A stretch of DNA of 14,731 bases, from contig JAQUTM010000038.1 of NCBI GenBank assembly GCA_028694405.1, positions 1-14,731 on the forward strand, written 5' to 3'. The stretch is from Oscillospiraceae bacterium (GTDB lineage: Bacteria > Bacillota > Clostridia > Oscillospirales > Ruminococcaceae). The notes under the pieces were generated by a model that did not search any database, was not told the DNA's origin, and worked only from the letters and a program-made list of their open reading frames with translations. Positions 14,723-14,731 of this stretch are shown here, one piece after another. Each line of letters starts with the position of its first letter. The first letter of the stretch is position 1. The position numbers and the translations under genes are program-made.

Positions 14723-14731
14723 CATTTTTTG

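Overview
The window is one strand-coherent stretch of core bacterial genome. Every supported gene lies on the minus strand and reads right to left. The gene set suggests a Firmicutes bacterium of the Clostridia/Negativicutes type: a dcw (division and cell wall) cluster opened by mraZ-rsmH-ftsL, a division transpeptidase with two PASTA domains, murF placed between murE and mraY, strong AGGAGG-type ribosome sites with many TTG/GTG starts, and a MurE carrying the DNPR signature of meso-diaminopimelate ligases. The species cannot be named from this sequence alone.

Right part, in transcription order. uvrC (start best placed at 14664) is followed by a clear housekeeping promoter (TTGACA, 17-nt spacer, CATAAT at 12779-12807). 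That promoter drives a tight four-gene unit: rsmD (16S rRNA methyltransferase), coaD (CoA biosynthesis), an uncharacterised coiled-coil protein, and a VanZ-family membrane protein. The unit ends in a strong intrinsic terminator at 10518-10564.

Middle and left part. A regulatory gap of about 400 bases precedes mraZ. It holds a promoter (TTGCTT, 17-nt spacer, TATAAT) and four TGGGT boxes: three in tandem at a 10-bp pitch just downstream of the -10, and one inside the promoter spacer. This matches the known operator of MraZ, which is encoded next, so autorepression of the cluster is the natural reading. The order is then mraZ, rsmH, ftsL, a division transpeptidase (ftsI/pbpB/spoVD family), murE, murF, mraY, ftsW and the 5' part of murG, cut by the window edge. 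These genes make UDP-MurNAc-pentapeptide, lipid I and lipid II and use them at the septum. murD, normally between mraY and ftsW, is absent from this position.

No phage, insertion sequence, CRISPR array, tRNA or rRNA was seen, and no exotic new system. The points most worth a second look are the MraZ-box promoter layout, two abutting perfect hairpins directly in front of the transpeptidase ribosome site, the missing murD, the confinement of non-ATG starts to the regulator and septal-machine genes, and the uncharacterised coiled-coil/VanZ pair upstream of the cluster.
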